Assembly: GCF_000011305.1 (NCBI RefSeq) | Contig: NC_004369.1 | Location: 1,364,001-1,428,000, forward strand | Length of the DNA stretch: 64,000 nt | Direction of reading: 5' to 3' | From: Corynebacterium efficiens YS-314 | GTDB taxonomy: Bacteria > Actinomycetota > Actinomycetes > Mycobacteriales > Mycobacteriaceae | Shown: positions 29,778 through 38,322 of the stretch, in pieces | Layout: every line of letters starts with the position of its first letter | Position numbering within the stretch: the stretch's first letter is position 1 | Notes under the pieces: generated by a model | What the model was told of the DNA's origin: nothing | The model's input: the letters and a program-made list of their open reading frames with translations, nothing else | Databases searched by the model: none | Made by a program: the position numbers and the translations under genes

Positions 29778-30560
29778 ATGTCCACAATCGTGGTGCTGGT
29801 GAAAAACGTTCCAGACACGTGGTCAAAGCGGACCCTGGAGGCCGACTTCACCCTCGATCGTGAGGGCGTTGACGAGGTCCTGGATGAGATCAACGAGTTC
29901 GCACTCGAACAGGCCCTGCGACTCCGGGAAGCCAACCCGGGTCACAAGGTGGTGGCACTGTCCGCCGGCCCTGAATCCGCTGATGAGGCACTGCGCAAGG
30001 CCCTTTCCATGGGTGCGGATGAGGCCATCCTGCTCACCGATGGGGCACTGGCGGGTTCCGATCTGCTGGGCACCGCCTGGGCGTTGAACAACGCCATCAA
30101 CACCATCCCGGATGTCTCCCTCATCGTGGCCGGAGCGGCTTCGTCCGATGGTTCCATGGGTGCGCTGCCGGGTGTGCTGGCCGAGTACCGCCAGGTGCCT
30201 GCACTGACCGGACTGTCCAGGGTCGCCATTGAGGGTGCTGACGTGACCGGCACCCGTGTGGATCACCGCGGCAGCTTCGAGCTCAAGGCCGCTCTGCCTG
30301 CGGTGGTCTCCATCACCGATAAGGCCGACAAGCCCCGTTTCCCGAATTTCAAGGGCATCATGGCCGCGAAGAAGGCGACCATCGCGCGCCTCAACCTGGC
30401 GCAGATCGGTGTCACCCCGGAGCAGGTCGGCCTGGCACACGCGGCAACCGCCGTGACCGCCGCATCCGAGCGTCCGGCACGTACCCGCGGTGAGGTCATC
30501 AGCTCCGGCGATGCCGCGGCACGGATCGCCGAGCACCTGGCCGCCGACAACGTGATCTAG
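29778..30560 (+). CDS. etfB: Electron transfer flavoprotein subunit beta
   Basis: AMP-binding subunit of the EtfAB electron carrier that accepts electrons from acyl-CoA and related dehydrogenases. 260 aa with STIVVLVKNVPDTWSKRTLEADF at the start, the beta-Etf signature region VAGAASSDGSMGALPGVLAEYRQVPALTGL and PAVVSITDKADKPRFPNFKGIMAAKKATI. I chose ATG 29778, 9 nt after GAAAGG, over the GTG 29772. Followed after 58 nt by etfA; the pair corresponds to fixA-fixB (Rv3029c-Rv3028c). Confidence 0.95.
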   Translation: MSTIVVLVKNVPDTWSKRTLEADFTLDREGVDEVLDEINEFALEQALRLREANPGHKVVALSAGPESADEALRKALSMGADEAILLTDGALAGSDLLGTAWALNNAINTIPDVSLIVAGAASSDGSMGALPGVLAEYRQVPALTGLSRVAIEGADVTGTRVDHRGSFELKAALPAVVSITDKADKPRFPNFKGIMAAKKATIARLNLAQIGVTPEQVGLAHAATAVTAASERPARTRGEVISSGDAAARIAEHLAADNVI

Positions 30561-30618
30561 TTTGTGATCTAGTTCCAACCCGATCAACACCCCTCAAATC
30601 CTGTAGGAGAAACGTTTC

Positions 30619-31572
30619 ATGTCTACTGCTTATGTCCTGGTAGAGCAGAACAACGGCCAGCTGGATCACGTCACCGCTGAACTGATCACCGCAGCCCGCG
30701 TGCTCGGTGAGGTCACCGCCGTGGTGGTCGGCGAACCCGGCACCGGCCAGGGCCTGGCTGCCGAGCTCGGTGCCCTGGGTGCCTCCGTGGTCGTGGCCGC
30801 CGAGTCCCCGTCCGTGACCGGACGCCTGGTGCTGCCCGAGGTGGATGCCCTCCACATCCTGGCAGCCCACAACCCGGGCCCGATCGTGCTGTCCGCCAAC
30901 CTCGGTGGCAACGAGATCGCAGGTCGCCTCGCGGCCCGCCTGGCCTCCGGCGTGCTGTGCGATGTTGTCGGCATCAACGCCGACCGCACCGCCGACCAGT
31001 CCATCTTCGGTGACACCATCCAGGTGTCCGCCGCCGTGGGTGGTGCGTCCCCGATCTACACCCTGCGCGCCGGTGCCGTCGCCGGTGAGCCGGTCGCTGC
31101 TGCCGGCACCCTCCAGACTCTGGAGCTGCCCGCCGCCACCGCCAAGGACGTCACCGTCGTGTCCGCCACCCCGGCCGAGCGTGGCGACCGCCCCGAGCTG
31201 CCCCAGGCCAAGGTGGTCATCGCCGGTGGTCGCGGTGTGGGGTCCGCCGAGAACTTCAAGACCGTTCTGGAGCCGCTTGCCGACGTCCTCGGTGCCGCCG
31301 TGGGTGCCACCCGCGACGCCGTCGATCTCGGCTACTACCCGGGTGAGTACCAGATCGGCCAGACCGGTGTGACCGTCTCCCCGGATGTCTACATCGGCTT
31401 CGGCATCTCCGGCGCGATCCAGCACACCTCCGGTATGCAGACCGCCAAGAAGGTCATTGTGGTCAACAATGACGAGGATGCCCCCATCTTCGACATCGCT
31501 GATCTCGGTGTTGTGGGAGACCTCTTTGATGTGGCTCCTGCGCTGCTTGAGGAGATCAACAAGCGCAAGTAG
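30619..31572 (+). CDS. etfA: Electron transfer flavoprotein subunit alpha
   Basis: FAD-binding partner of EtfB (317 aa). The C-terminal FAD domain is clear: VVIAGGRGVGSAENFKTVLEPLADVLGAAVGATRDAVDLGYYP, GQTGVTVSPDVYIGFGISGAIQHTSGMQTAKKVIVVNNDEDAPIFDIADLGVVGDL. GTAGGAGAAAC precedes the ATG. A perfect-looking terminator begins 21 nt after the stop, separating etfBA from the cysteine desulfurase gene. Confidence 0.96.
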   Translation: MSTAYVLVEQNNGQLDHVTAELITAARVLGEVTAVVVGEPGTGQGLAAELGALGASVVVAAESPSVTGRLVLPEVDALHILAAHNPGPIVLSANLGGNEIAGRLAARLASGVLCDVVGINADRTADQSIFGDTIQVSAAVGGASPIYTLRAGAVAGEPVAAAGTLQTLELPAATAKDVTVVSATPAERGDRPELPQAKVVIAGGRGVGSAENFKTVLEPLADVLGAAVGATRDAVDLGYYPGEYQIGQTGVTVSPDVYIGFGISGAIQHTSGMQTAKKVIVVNNDEDAPIFDIADLGVVGDLFDVAPALLEEINKRK

Positions 31573-31593
31573 GATCACGTACCGAATAAACAT

Positions 31594-31630
31594 GGGCCCG
31601 ACGGTGTTGTCACTGTCGGGCCCTTGTTGT
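31594..31630 (+). terminator. Intrinsic terminator after etfA
   Basis: A 13-bp stem (31594-31606 with 31611-31623, one G-U pair) around the loop ttgt is followed by ttgttgttcc. The GC-rich base of the stem is gggcccgac. Confidence 0.9.
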
Positions 31631-31673
31631 TCCATCTCCCATAACTAACTGAAGCAAGAACCGAAGAAGGACC

Positions 31674-32795
31674 GTGGATACTTTCTACCTCGACCATGCC
31701 GCCACCACCCCGATGCGGGCCGTCGCCGCCGACACCTGGATGGAGCATGCCCAGGCACTCAACCCGGGTGGTCAGTACGGCTCGGGACGCAGGGCGCGCA
31801 GCGTGGTGGATACAGCCCGCGAGGAGATCGCCGAGCTACTGGGCTGTGAACCCATCGAGGTCATCTTCACCGCCTCCGGCACCGAGGCTGACAACCTCGC
31901 CATCCAGGGCCTGTACCGTGCATCGCCGATGAACCGGATCGTGTCCACCCCGATCGAGCATCCCGGCGTCCTGGAAACCGTCAAGGCCCTCGGGACGGAG
32001 GGGGCACAGGTGGACCTGCTGCCGATGGGTGGTGATGGCCGTGTCTCATCCTTTGAGGCGTTGGCCCAGCCCGCCGCGGTGGCGACGATGATGTGGGCGA
32101 ATAATGAAACCGGAGCGATCCAGCCGGTGGAGCAGTTCATCGCCGCGGCGGGGGAGACACCCACGCACATCGACGCCGTGCAGGTGGTGGGCCATCTGCC
32201 GGTGGACTTCCATGCCCTGGGCGCGACCACGCTGGCGGCATCCGCGCACAAGTTCGGTGGCCCCCGGGGTGTGGGTCTGCTCCTGGCGCGTCGCTCCCCG
32301 GCACCGTCTGCGGTGTTGCATGGCGGTGGACAGGAACGCGGCATCCGCCCCGGTACCCTCGACGTCGCCGGTGCGGCCGCCACGGCCGCAGCGCTGCGGG
32401 AGGCGGTGGCCGAGATCGACACCGAGCTCGCCCGCCTCAGCGCCCTCCGCGACAGGCTTTACGACGGCATCCTGTCCCTGATCGACAACGTCCTGGTCCA
32501 CACCACTGAGCCCGCGTTGCCGGGACACCTGCACCTGTCCTTCCCCGGCGCGGAGGGGGACAGCCTGATCATGCTCTTTGACTCCATGCGCATCGAGGCC
32601 TCCACAGGATCCGCCTGTTCCAACGGCGTCAACCGCGCCAGCCATGTCCTGCTGGCCATGGGCATCTCCGAGTCCGATGCCCGCGGTGCCATCCGTTTCA
32701 CCCTGGGTCGGACCACCACCGAGGCCGATGTGGAGGCTGTACTCACGGTGATCACCGATGTGGTGGCACGGGCACGCACGGCCGGGTTGGCTTGA
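31674..32795 (+). CDS. Cysteine desulfurase (IscS/NifS-like)
   Basis: PLP enzyme that mobilises sulfur from cysteine as an enzyme-bound persulfide. 373 aa, with YLDHAATTPMR at the N-terminus, the PLP-binding Lys193 in ASAHKFGGPRGVGLLLARR, the HIDAVQVVGH segment and the active-site Cys315 in STGSACSNGVNRASHVL. GAAGAAGGACC precedes the GTG. In related genomes this gene stands next to mnmA (Rv3025c-Rv3024c), consistent with a role as sulfur donor for tRNA 2-thiouridine. Here three genes separate the two. Confidence 0.92.
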   Translation: MDTFYLDHAATTPMRAVAADTWMEHAQALNPGGQYGSGRRARSVVDTAREEIAELLGCEPIEVIFTASGTEADNLAIQGLYRASPMNRIVSTPIEHPGVLETVKALGTEGAQVDLLPMGGDGRVSSFEALAQPAAVATMMWANNETGAIQPVEQFIAAAGETPTHIDAVQVVGHLPVDFHALGATTLAASAHKFGGPRGVGLLLARRSPAPSAVLHGGGQERGIRPGTLDVAGAAATAAALREAVAEIDTELARLSALRDRLYDGILSLIDNVLVHTTEPALPGHLHLSFPGAEGDSLIMLFDSMRIEASTGSACSNGVNRASHVLLAMGISESDARGAIRFTLGRTTTEADVEAVLTVITDVVARARTAGLA

Positions 32796-32822
32796 ACAAC
32801 TGACACCCCAGGGCAACACCAC

Positions 32823-32828
32823 TATCCT
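32823..32828 (+). promoter_or_regulatory. Leaderless-type -10 box before the unknown gene at 32836
   Basis: TATCCT ends 7 nt before the GTG at 32836. There is no Shine-Dalgarno sequence. Confidence 0.35.
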
Positions 32829-32835
32829 GTGAGCC

Positions 32836-33852
32836 GTGAGTATCGTAGATCAATTGTTAGCGGGACCTCGTGGCAGGCAGCTACTCTTCAACCTCCTGCA
32901 GAACTGCGGGGATCAAAGACGATTGGCTCGCGCAGTTGTGGATGTTATGAACCGTGATGCCACCCCAGCTGCACTGGTACGACTGGTTGCTGAGATACAG
33001 CAGGTGTCTCTACCGGAAAAGTTCAGTGATGGCATCCTCACTGATTGCGTGAAGACATCAGTTGAAAGCGCGGTGTACTGGGAATCGCCAGATGAAGAGG
33101 AAAGAGTCTTTCAGTATCCGGAGGTACGTACCGCCCTGCTGCCTATCGCGCAGGTGGTGGCTATTAGTCCTGCAACTACGTGGTGGGCGCAGGAATTCAC
33201 CCCTGATGATCAGGTCTGGGTCGGTCGGGGAAGGACCTGGGACGCTCTTCCTGAACATCCGAATCAACTGGGGGCAGACCCGACACGTCTTGAACAGTGG
33301 CGGAAATGCGCAGAAGAAAAAGAACTATCGCCCGAGCACTTCAGCGGTCGGTGGTGGTCCGTTCCCACAGAAGGATCTGTTCCCACCAGCAGGGCCCACC
33401 GGGGTGCAACCGGCCTCTGGTGGGAGGAAGATACCTTCGGATACGAATTCGCCGAGGTGATCAAGGTGAGCGTGGCCCCCGATGCCCGTGTGTTTACCAT
33501 CTACGGGGAATCAAGTTGGGCCAGGCTCTGCCATGACTATCCCCTGGATGTCACCGCGTTGAAACAGTACGACTGGCAGGCAGTCACCGGACTCTGTAGG
33601 CCCTGGGTCATGCCTGATTGGAGCGAGGTGCTCCGGGATTTCGATGTTGTCCATCTCACTGTGGCGGGCTACCTAGGTACCGCAGGACGCGCCATCGAGA
33701 TCGGAAAGGGGGCAGTGTCTGTAGTGGCAGGATGGGCGCCGGGGGAGACCTACTGGTTGAACAATAAGGCTGAGCTGGGTAGTACCATCACCCGCTGGGA
33801 GGCGAGAAGAACCCCGGAGTACAGAACCGAATGGCACCAAGTCGGCGCCTGA
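32836..33852 (+). CDS. Conserved-looking protein of unknown function, possibly acquired
   Basis: I do not recognise this 338-aa protein. It is acidic, Trp-rich and soluble, with no signal peptide or membrane segment. The N-terminal third is helical (LLAGPRGRQLLFNLLQNCGDQRRLARAVVDVMN). The C-terminal third contains VFTIYGESSWARLCHDYP and WVMPDWSEVLRDFDVVHLTVAGYLGTAG...VVAGWAPGETYWLN, which reads as a compact globular domain. Its DNA is visibly less GC-rich than its neighbours and uses the rare codon TTA at residue 6. It ends 8 nt from the convergent spermidine-synthase-like gene and lies within the cysteine desulfurase-mnmA interval. It is a real gene by its length and codon structure; function is unknown. 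Confidence 0.7.
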   Translation: MSIVDQLLAGPRGRQLLFNLLQNCGDQRRLARAVVDVMNRDATPAALVRLVAEIQQVSLPEKFSDGILTDCVKTSVESAVYWESPDEEERVFQYPEVRTALLPIAQVVAISPATTWWAQEFTPDDQVWVGRGRTWDALPEHPNQLGADPTRLEQWRKCAEEKELSPEHFSGRWWSVPTEGSVPTSRAHRGATGLWWEEDTFGYEFAEVIKVSVAPDARVFTIYGESSWARLCHDYPLDVTALKQYDWQAVTGLCRPWVMPDWSEVLRDFDVVHLTVAGYLGTAGRAIEIGKGAVSVVAGWAPGETYWLNNKAELGSTITRWEARRTPEYRTEWHQVGA

Positions 33853-33859
33853 GTCACGG

Positions 33860-34732
33860 TTACTCCGTCACCATCTCGTCGCGCCGGGGATGGGCACCAC
33901 TGGCGAAGCGGCGGACCCATTCCTCGTCTTTGTAGTGGGCCGGCACACCGCCGCTGAGTAACTCCCGGGTGATGGCTGCTGTCTGGGGCGAGTGGGCGTC
34001 GAAAAGCTCCCGGTCGGAACCGAAGAGGATGATGTTGCCGTAGCGGCGTCCCTTGAGCATCGGGGGATCGGCGATGACCGCGACGTGGTCAAAGACCTCC
34101 ATCATCCCGGCGAGCTCGCTCTTGGCGCCGCGCAGATCGGAGTGGTCGCCGCAGTTGGAGACATACAGCCCGCCCGGTGCGAGGCCGCGGTGGCAGTGTT
34201 CGAAGAATTCCACGGTGGTCAGGTTCTCCGGTGTGACGGCGCCGGCGAAGGCATCGCGGATGATGATGTCGCGGCTGGCCGGGGTGAAGGCTTCGGCGAC
34301 TACGCGGGCGTCATCGACACGGATCTTCACCCGGGGTGCACGGGGGATGTCGAACCATTCCCGGGCCAGGCGGGCGAGTTCACCGTCGAGTTCGACGACG
34401 GTGTTGCGTGACTGCGGGTAGATGTCCGCGAAGTAGCGTGCCATGGTGCACGCCCCGCCGCCGAGGTGGGTGATGCGGAGTTTGTCGGTGTCCAGGAATT
34501 CATCGGTGAATGCGCGGGTGCCGGTGGCGATCCAGCGCATGTATTCGAACACCAGGGCCCGGGGTTCGCCGAGCACGATGTGGGAACTGGGGACACCGTT
34601 GACGCTGATGAGCCAGCCGTCGGTGGTGTAGAAATCCGGCTGGAGCTCGATGAGGGAGTAGTCACCCTCATAGGTGCCGGCGACGGGATTGGCATTGGTG
34701 ATGTCGGGGGAGGTGTTACGTTTACGGGCCAC
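33860..34732 (-). CDS. Spermidine synthase-like methyltransferase-fold protein
   Basis: A 290-aa Rossmann-fold protein of the spermine/spermidine synthase superfamily: DGWLISVNGVPSSHIVLGEPRALVFEYMRW, motif I LRITHLGGGACTMARYFADIYP, NTVVELDGELARLAREWF and RDIIIRDAFAGAVTPENLTTVEFF. The substrate-gate residues of genuine polyamine synthases (YQDIL-type loop) are not evident, so it may act on another substrate. Such orphan family members are common in actinobacteria. It starts 34 nt downstream of the AAA ATPase gene on the same strand, which suggests co-transcription from the repeat-bearing promoter region. Confidence 0.75.
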   Translation of the reverse strand: MARKRNTSPDITNANPVAGTYEGDYSLIELQPDFYTTDGWLISVNGVPSSHIVLGEPRALVFEYMRWIATGTRAFTDEFLDTDKLRITHLGGGACTMARYFADIYPQSRNTVVELDGELARLAREWFDIPRAPRVKIRVDDARVVAEAFTPASRDIIIRDAFAGAVTPENLTTVEFFEHCHRGLAPGGLYVSNCGDHSDLRGAKSELAGMMEVFDHVAVIADPPMLKGRRYGNIILFGSDRELFDAHSPQTAAITRELLSGGVPAHYKDEEWVRRFASGAHPRRDEMVTE

Positions 34733-34766
34733 GGTGCGGGGTGTGTTCTTTCTGTCCGGGTGGGTG

Positions 34767-35912
34767 CTAGAGCGGGCGGTGCTGGGGGTTGGCCAGCAGA
34801 TGCTCGCGCATATAGGGCAGCACGAAGTTGAGATATCCGTACTTCGGGACGGTCAGCAGACCACGGCGCAGCAGCTGTCGACGCTGCACGGACAGGGCGT
34901 TGGGCTTGACTTTCATCAGTGCGGCGATGTCGCCGGTGGCCACCATCTCACCGTTGTCGGATAATTCGGCAATGGCATAGAGGATAGTCAACTCACCGTC
35001 GGGAACAGAATGCAGTGATGGTTCATGCACCTGCATGCCCATGCGGCGGATGACCTCGTCGCGCACGGACTCCACCTGCCTGGTGGTGATGTGGTCCGTC
35101 TTGTCCAGGGTTGCGCGTGCCCAGGCCAGGGAACCGGTCAGCTGCATGGAATAGGGATAACCGACGCTGATGTGGGCGGCCAGTTCGGCGGCGTCCCGGT
35201 CGATGCGGCGACCACCGGCGGTGGTGGTCTCGAGGAACATCGCCACCGAATCGGCGTGATCAACCTCGCCCAGGTGGATGCGCTCAGCGCGCCGGAGGAA
35301 GGTGGTGCCCTCGTGTTGCAGCAGCCTTTCAACACCCTCGGGAAGGCCGGCAGCCACCAGGGCGATATCGAAGTCATCGCGCAACAGATCCTGCACTGCG
35401 GTGGCCAGTTCGTGGAGGTGGTTGATGTCCGTGCTCTGGAGTTCATCGAGGGTGATGAGGATGCCGGATGCGCGCTGACGGAGGAGGGTGGCCAGTTCCC
35501 GGAGCCTGGAGATCAGAGTCGGGGTGGGATGGGAGTGATCGGGATCGGCGGCGGTGGTGATCTGTCCGATCCCTGAGATGGACACACCGGTGAGCATCCG
35601 CTTGTCACCGGGCCCTGTCTGATCCCGGATGGCTTCGGGCAGGGTGGTGTTGGTCAGCGTGTCCAGCATGGAGGAATCAGGATAGACACGCAGCTTCACC
35701 CAGCCCTGTGCGGCGGCGGCATCCTCGAATTCATTGAGCATGACGGTTTTCCCCATGCCACGCGCGCCGGAGATGAGCAGGGCCCGGAAGGGGCTGCCTG
35801 GTCCCTCGGCCAGGCCCAGGGTGAAGGATTCGAGCAGGGAATCGCGGCCCGCCAGGATCGTCGGTGAGACGCCGAAGGTGGGGCGGAAGGGGTTGGCTCG
35901 GGTGGGATGCAT
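34767..35912 (-). CDS. AAA-type ATPase (STAND-like) with C-terminal winged-helix-like region
   Basis: A 381-aa P-loop ATPase. Walker A is LLISGARGMGKTVMLNEF (about residues 44-61), Walker B is GILITLDELQSTD, and the sensor region follows as IALVAAGLPEGVERLL. The rest is helical: LAAHISVGYPYSMQLTGSLAW, then a likely winged helix (ELTILYAIAELSDNGEMVATGDIAALMKVKPNALSVQRRQLLRRGLL). This matches the archaeal-type/AAA_16 ATPase group rather than MoxR or DnaC. There is no fused effector domain. GAGGA lies 7 nt before the ATG. Three 28-bp-spaced direct repeats lie 20-95 nt upstream, hinting at autoregulation through the winged helix. Cellular role unknown. Confidence 0.8.
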   Translation of the reverse strand: MHPTRANPFRPTFGVSPTILAGRDSLLESFTLGLAEGPGSPFRALLISGARGMGKTVMLNEFEDAAAAQGWVKLRVYPDSSMLDTLTNTTLPEAIRDQTGPGDKRMLTGVSISGIGQITTAADPDHSHPTPTLISRLRELATLLRQRASGILITLDELQSTDINHLHELATAVQDLLRDDFDIALVAAGLPEGVERLLQHEGTTFLRRAERIHLGEVDHADSVAMFLETTTAGGRRIDRDAAELAAHISVGYPYSMQLTGSLAWARATLDKTDHITTRQVESVRDEVIRRMGMQVHEPSLHSVPDGELTILYAIAELSDNGEMVATGDIAALMKVKPNALSVQRRQLLRRGLLTVPKYGYLNFVLPYMREHLLANPQHRPL

Positions 35913-35931
35913 GATGGTCCTCGAGGGTTGG

Positions 35932-36007
35932 TTTTAGATCTATAAGAAGTGTAGTGGTCTTTTAGATCTTTAAGAAGTGGGACTCTGCTTTAGATCTGGT
36001 AGAACTG
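35932..36007. repeat. Three direct repeats with 28-bp period upstream of the AAA ATPase gene
   Basis: Copies start at 35932, 35960 and 35988, each 20 bp around the core TTTAGATCT...TA(A/G)AA. Copies 1 and 2 share 19 of 20 bases, copy 3 shares 15 of 20 with copy 1. The exact 28-bp period covers the promoter region of the minus-strand ATPase gene and lies 100-176 nt upstream of mnmA. Each core holds the palindrome AGATCT. A TATAGA -10 candidate for the ATPase gene falls within copy 1. Likely an operator array. Confidence 0.85.
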
Positions 36008-36107
36008 AGCGGTGATTGTGGCTTTCGGGGAACACAAAGATACGCTACGAGGTTGAACAACGGTGACATGGCCTCTGGGGGCCGGGACGACAATACGAGG
36101 GGAGATC

Positions 36108-37205
36108 ATGCGGGTTCTCGCAGCAATGAGTGGAGGCGTTGATTCCGCGGTGGCGGCATCGCGCGCGGTGGCAGCAGGCCATGAGGTGGTCGGGGTGCAC
36201 CTCGCCCTGTCCCGGGATCCGCAGAGCGTGCGTGAATCCTCCCGTGGTTGCTGCTCCCTGGAGGATTCCGCCGATGCCCGCCGTGTGTGCGACAAGCTTG
36301 GCATCCCGTTCTATGTGTGGGACTTCTCCGACAGGTTCAAGGAGGATGTCATCGATGATTTCATCGACTCCTACGCCATCGGTGAAACCCCCAACCCCTG
36401 CCTGCGCTGCAACGAGAAGATCAAGTTCGCAGCCTTGCTTGAGCGCGGTATCGCATTGGGTTTCGATGCTGTGGTCACCGGCCACTACGCCCGCCTGACC
36501 CAGCCCGCCGACGGCGGGGACGGCTACCTGCGCCGTGGTGTCGACATGAACAAGGACCAGTCCTATGTTCTGGGTGTCCTCGGTGCCCATGAGATCGCCC
36601 ACTGTATGTTCCCGGTCGGTGACACCGTCAAGCCGGAGATCCGCGAGGAGGCCGCCGCCTCCGGGTTCTCCGTGGCCAAGAAACCTGATTCGTATGACAT
36701 CTGTTTCATCCCCGACGGCAACACCCAGGCGTTTCTGGGCAAGCACATCGGTCTCCGTCCGGGCATGATCGTCGACCGGGAGGGCACCACCCTGCGTGAG
36801 CATGCCGGCGTGCATGAATTCACCATCGGTCAGCGCAAGGGACTTGACATCAAGGAGCCCGCTGCTGATGGCCGACCCCGCTACGTCACCGATATCGACG
36901 CTGCCACCGGCACCGTCACCGTCGGTTCGAGGGAGGATCTGGAGGTCGGGGTCATCCATGCCGACCGCCTGAAGTTCCTCCACCCCGCCATGGACGGCGA
37001 GCTCGACTGCGAGGTCCAGGTGCGTGCCCACGGAGGCGTCGTCAAGTGTCACGCGCGCATCGACCGCACCGCCGACACCATGCGCCTCGACCTGGCCGAG
37101 TCCCTCTCCGGCGTGGCCCGTGGTCAGGCGGCCGTGCTCTACCTGCCCGACCCGGAGGGCGATATCGTCCTGGGGTCCGGCACGATCTGCGGCACGGAGG
37201 CATAG
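36108..37205 (+). CDS. mnmA: tRNA-specific 2-thiouridylase MnmA
   Basis: Catalyses 2-thiolation of U34 in tRNA-Lys, tRNA-Glu and tRNA-Gln. 365 aa with the PP-loop [13 protein letters not shown], the first catalytic Cys in [22 protein letters not shown], the second catalytic Cys in [12 protein letters not shown], and the C-terminal [13 protein letters not shown] segment. ATG 36108 has GAGGGGAG just upstream. The sulfur probably comes from the cysteine desulfurase encoded about 3.3 kb upstream. The next gene starts 1 nt after its stop. Confidence 0.96.
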   Translation: MRVLAAMSGGVDSAVAASRAVAAGHEVVGVHLALSRDPQSVRESSRGCCSLEDSADARRVCDKLGIPFYVWDFSDRFKEDVIDDFIDSYAIGETPNPCLRCNEKIKFAALLERGIALGFDAVVTGHYARLTQPADGGDGYLRRGVDMNKDQSYVLGVLGAHEIAHCMFPVGDTVKPEIREEAAASGFSVAKKPDSYDICFIPDGNTQAFLGKHIGLRPGMIVDREGTTLREHAGVHEFTIGQRKGLDIKEPAADGRPRYVTDIDAATGTVTVGSREDLEVGVIHADRLKFLHPAMDGELDCEVQVRAHGGVVKCHARIDRTADTMRLDLAESLSGVARGQAAVLYLPDPEGDIVLGSGTICGTEA

Positions 37206-37206
37206 C

Positions 37207-38214
37207 ATGGCCGCCTACGGTCTGGGGGAGCTCCCCGGCACCTCGATTGCCGAGGCCGCCGACATCATCCAGGGCGAAACCGGCGACCTGCTGCACCTGC
37301 CGCAGCTGCCCTCCCGCGGCCTGGGTGCCGACGCGATCGGCCGGAGCGTGGGGCTTATCGACGCCCTCACCGTCGCACGTGGGGCCCGCTCCTGGGTGCT
37401 CAGCGCCCGCCCGAGCCGGCTGACACACAGGACGCGCGACTACCTCAGCATGGATCTGGACACCTGTGAAGAGGTCTGGGGCACCTCCCGGGACCACATC
37501 AAGATCCAGGTCGTCGGCCCCTGGACCCTCAGTGCACGTATCGAACTGCCCAACGGGCACCGCGTGCTCACCGACCACGGTGCGATGCGTGACCTCACCG
37601 GGGCGCTCATCCTCGGTATCCGGGAGCATGCGGCGGAGGTGGCCCGGAGGTTCCGGGCCCAGGTGTCCGTCCAGATCGATGAGCCGGACCTGGCGGTCAT
37701 TGCTTCCGGAGGGCTGGAGGGTACCTCCACCTTCGACACGATCCGGCCGGTCAACTCCGCTGATCTCACCGAACGCCTGAATGGCGTGTTCGATGCGGTG
37801 CGCAGTGAGGGGATCGAGCACACCTACCTCAACCTCACCGGGCAGACACCCCTGTGGGAGGTGGCCAGGGGAGCGGGTGCGGAAACGGTCCAGGTGACTC
37901 TGGACCGCGTGACGGGCAATGAGCAGCTAGACGGTTTCGGGGAGACCATCACCGGAGGGGTGCGCATCGGCCTGGGCATCACGGGTCCGGGGGACCGGGT
38001 GGATGAACTCCTGGAAGTACCCCGAGTGCGCGCTGTTGAGGTGGCCAGGTTCTTCGATCATCTCGGGGTGGACCGTGCTCATCTGGTCGACCGGGTGGAT
38101 GTGCATCCGAAGGCCGGCCTGGGTGCTGCTGGCACACTGGACCCGGTGGTGGGGGCGTACCGCATGGCCCGTGTGGTGGCGGGAATGCTGGAGAGGGATT
38201 CCGGGGACCTGTAG
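37207..38214 (+). CDS. MetE-like (cobalamin-independent methionine synthase C-terminal-like) protein
   Basis: A 335-aa protein resembling the catalytic C-terminal barrel of MetE and corresponding to Rv3015c by position between mnmA and ligA. Matching segments are LPGTSIAEAADIIQGETGDLLHLPQLPSRGLGADAIGR, IKIQVVGPWTLSARIELPNGHRVLTD, VQIDEPDLAVIASG and the closing VHPKAGLGAAGTLDPVVGAYRMAR. The full N-terminal MetE half is absent and the zinc-ligand Cys/His pattern of true MetE is not obvious, so methionine synthase activity is doubtful. Translationally coupled to mnmA. Confidence 0.8.
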   Translation: MAAYGLGELPGTSIAEAADIIQGETGDLLHLPQLPSRGLGADAIGRSVGLIDALTVARGARSWVLSARPSRLTHRTRDYLSMDLDTCEEVWGTSRDHIKIQVVGPWTLSARIELPNGHRVLTDHGAMRDLTGALILGIREHAAEVARRFRAQVSVQIDEPDLAVIASGGLEGTSTFDTIRPVNSADLTERLNGVFDAVRSEGIEHTYLNLTGQTPLWEVARGAGAETVQVTLDRVTGNEQLDGFGETITGGVRIGLGITGPGDRVDELLEVPRVRAVEVARFFDHLGVDRAHLVDRVDVHPKAGLGAAGTLDPVVGAYRMARVVAGMLERDSGDL

Positions 38215-38236
38215 GCGGCATATGCCCTGGTCACGC

Positions 38237-38275
38237 CGGGCGGGGGCACCCGGTGTCCGGGGCGTGTTCTAGGGT
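38237..38275 (+). repeat. Left copy of a 29-bp element, in inverted orientation to 41832-41870
   Basis: The 29 bases 38237-38265 are identical to the reverse complement of 41842-41870. The similarity continues after a 4-base divergence with TAGGGT (38270-38275). The core contains the 13-bp palindrome CCCGG-TGT-CCGGG (38249-38261). The element points into the HNH nuclease gene. Its sister points into the DnaQ-like exonuclease gene. Confidence 0.9.
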
Positions 38276-38285
38276 GGATTAGAAC
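38266..38285. promoter_or_regulatory. Inverted repeat GTTCTA-N8-TAGAAC before the HNH gene
   Basis: A perfect 6-bp inverted repeat overlaps the TAGGGT box of the preceding element and lies 38 nt before the preferred start of the HNH nuclease gene. It has operator geometry but does not match the LexA consensus. Confidence 0.4.
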
Positions 38286-38322
38286 AAGTGAACGAACCAT
38301 GGTTGCCATAGGGGGTTATGCC

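Noticed and set aside
35932..36007. Possible CRISPR array
   Set aside because: Only three imperfect repeats, with 8-bp gaps instead of normal spacers, and no cas genes nearby.
38266..38285. LexA (SOS) box upstream of the HNH nuclease gene
   Set aside because: GTTCTA-N8-TAGAAC does not fit the actinobacterial LexA pattern (GAAC-N4-GTTC type), so it is listed only as an unexplained inverted repeat.
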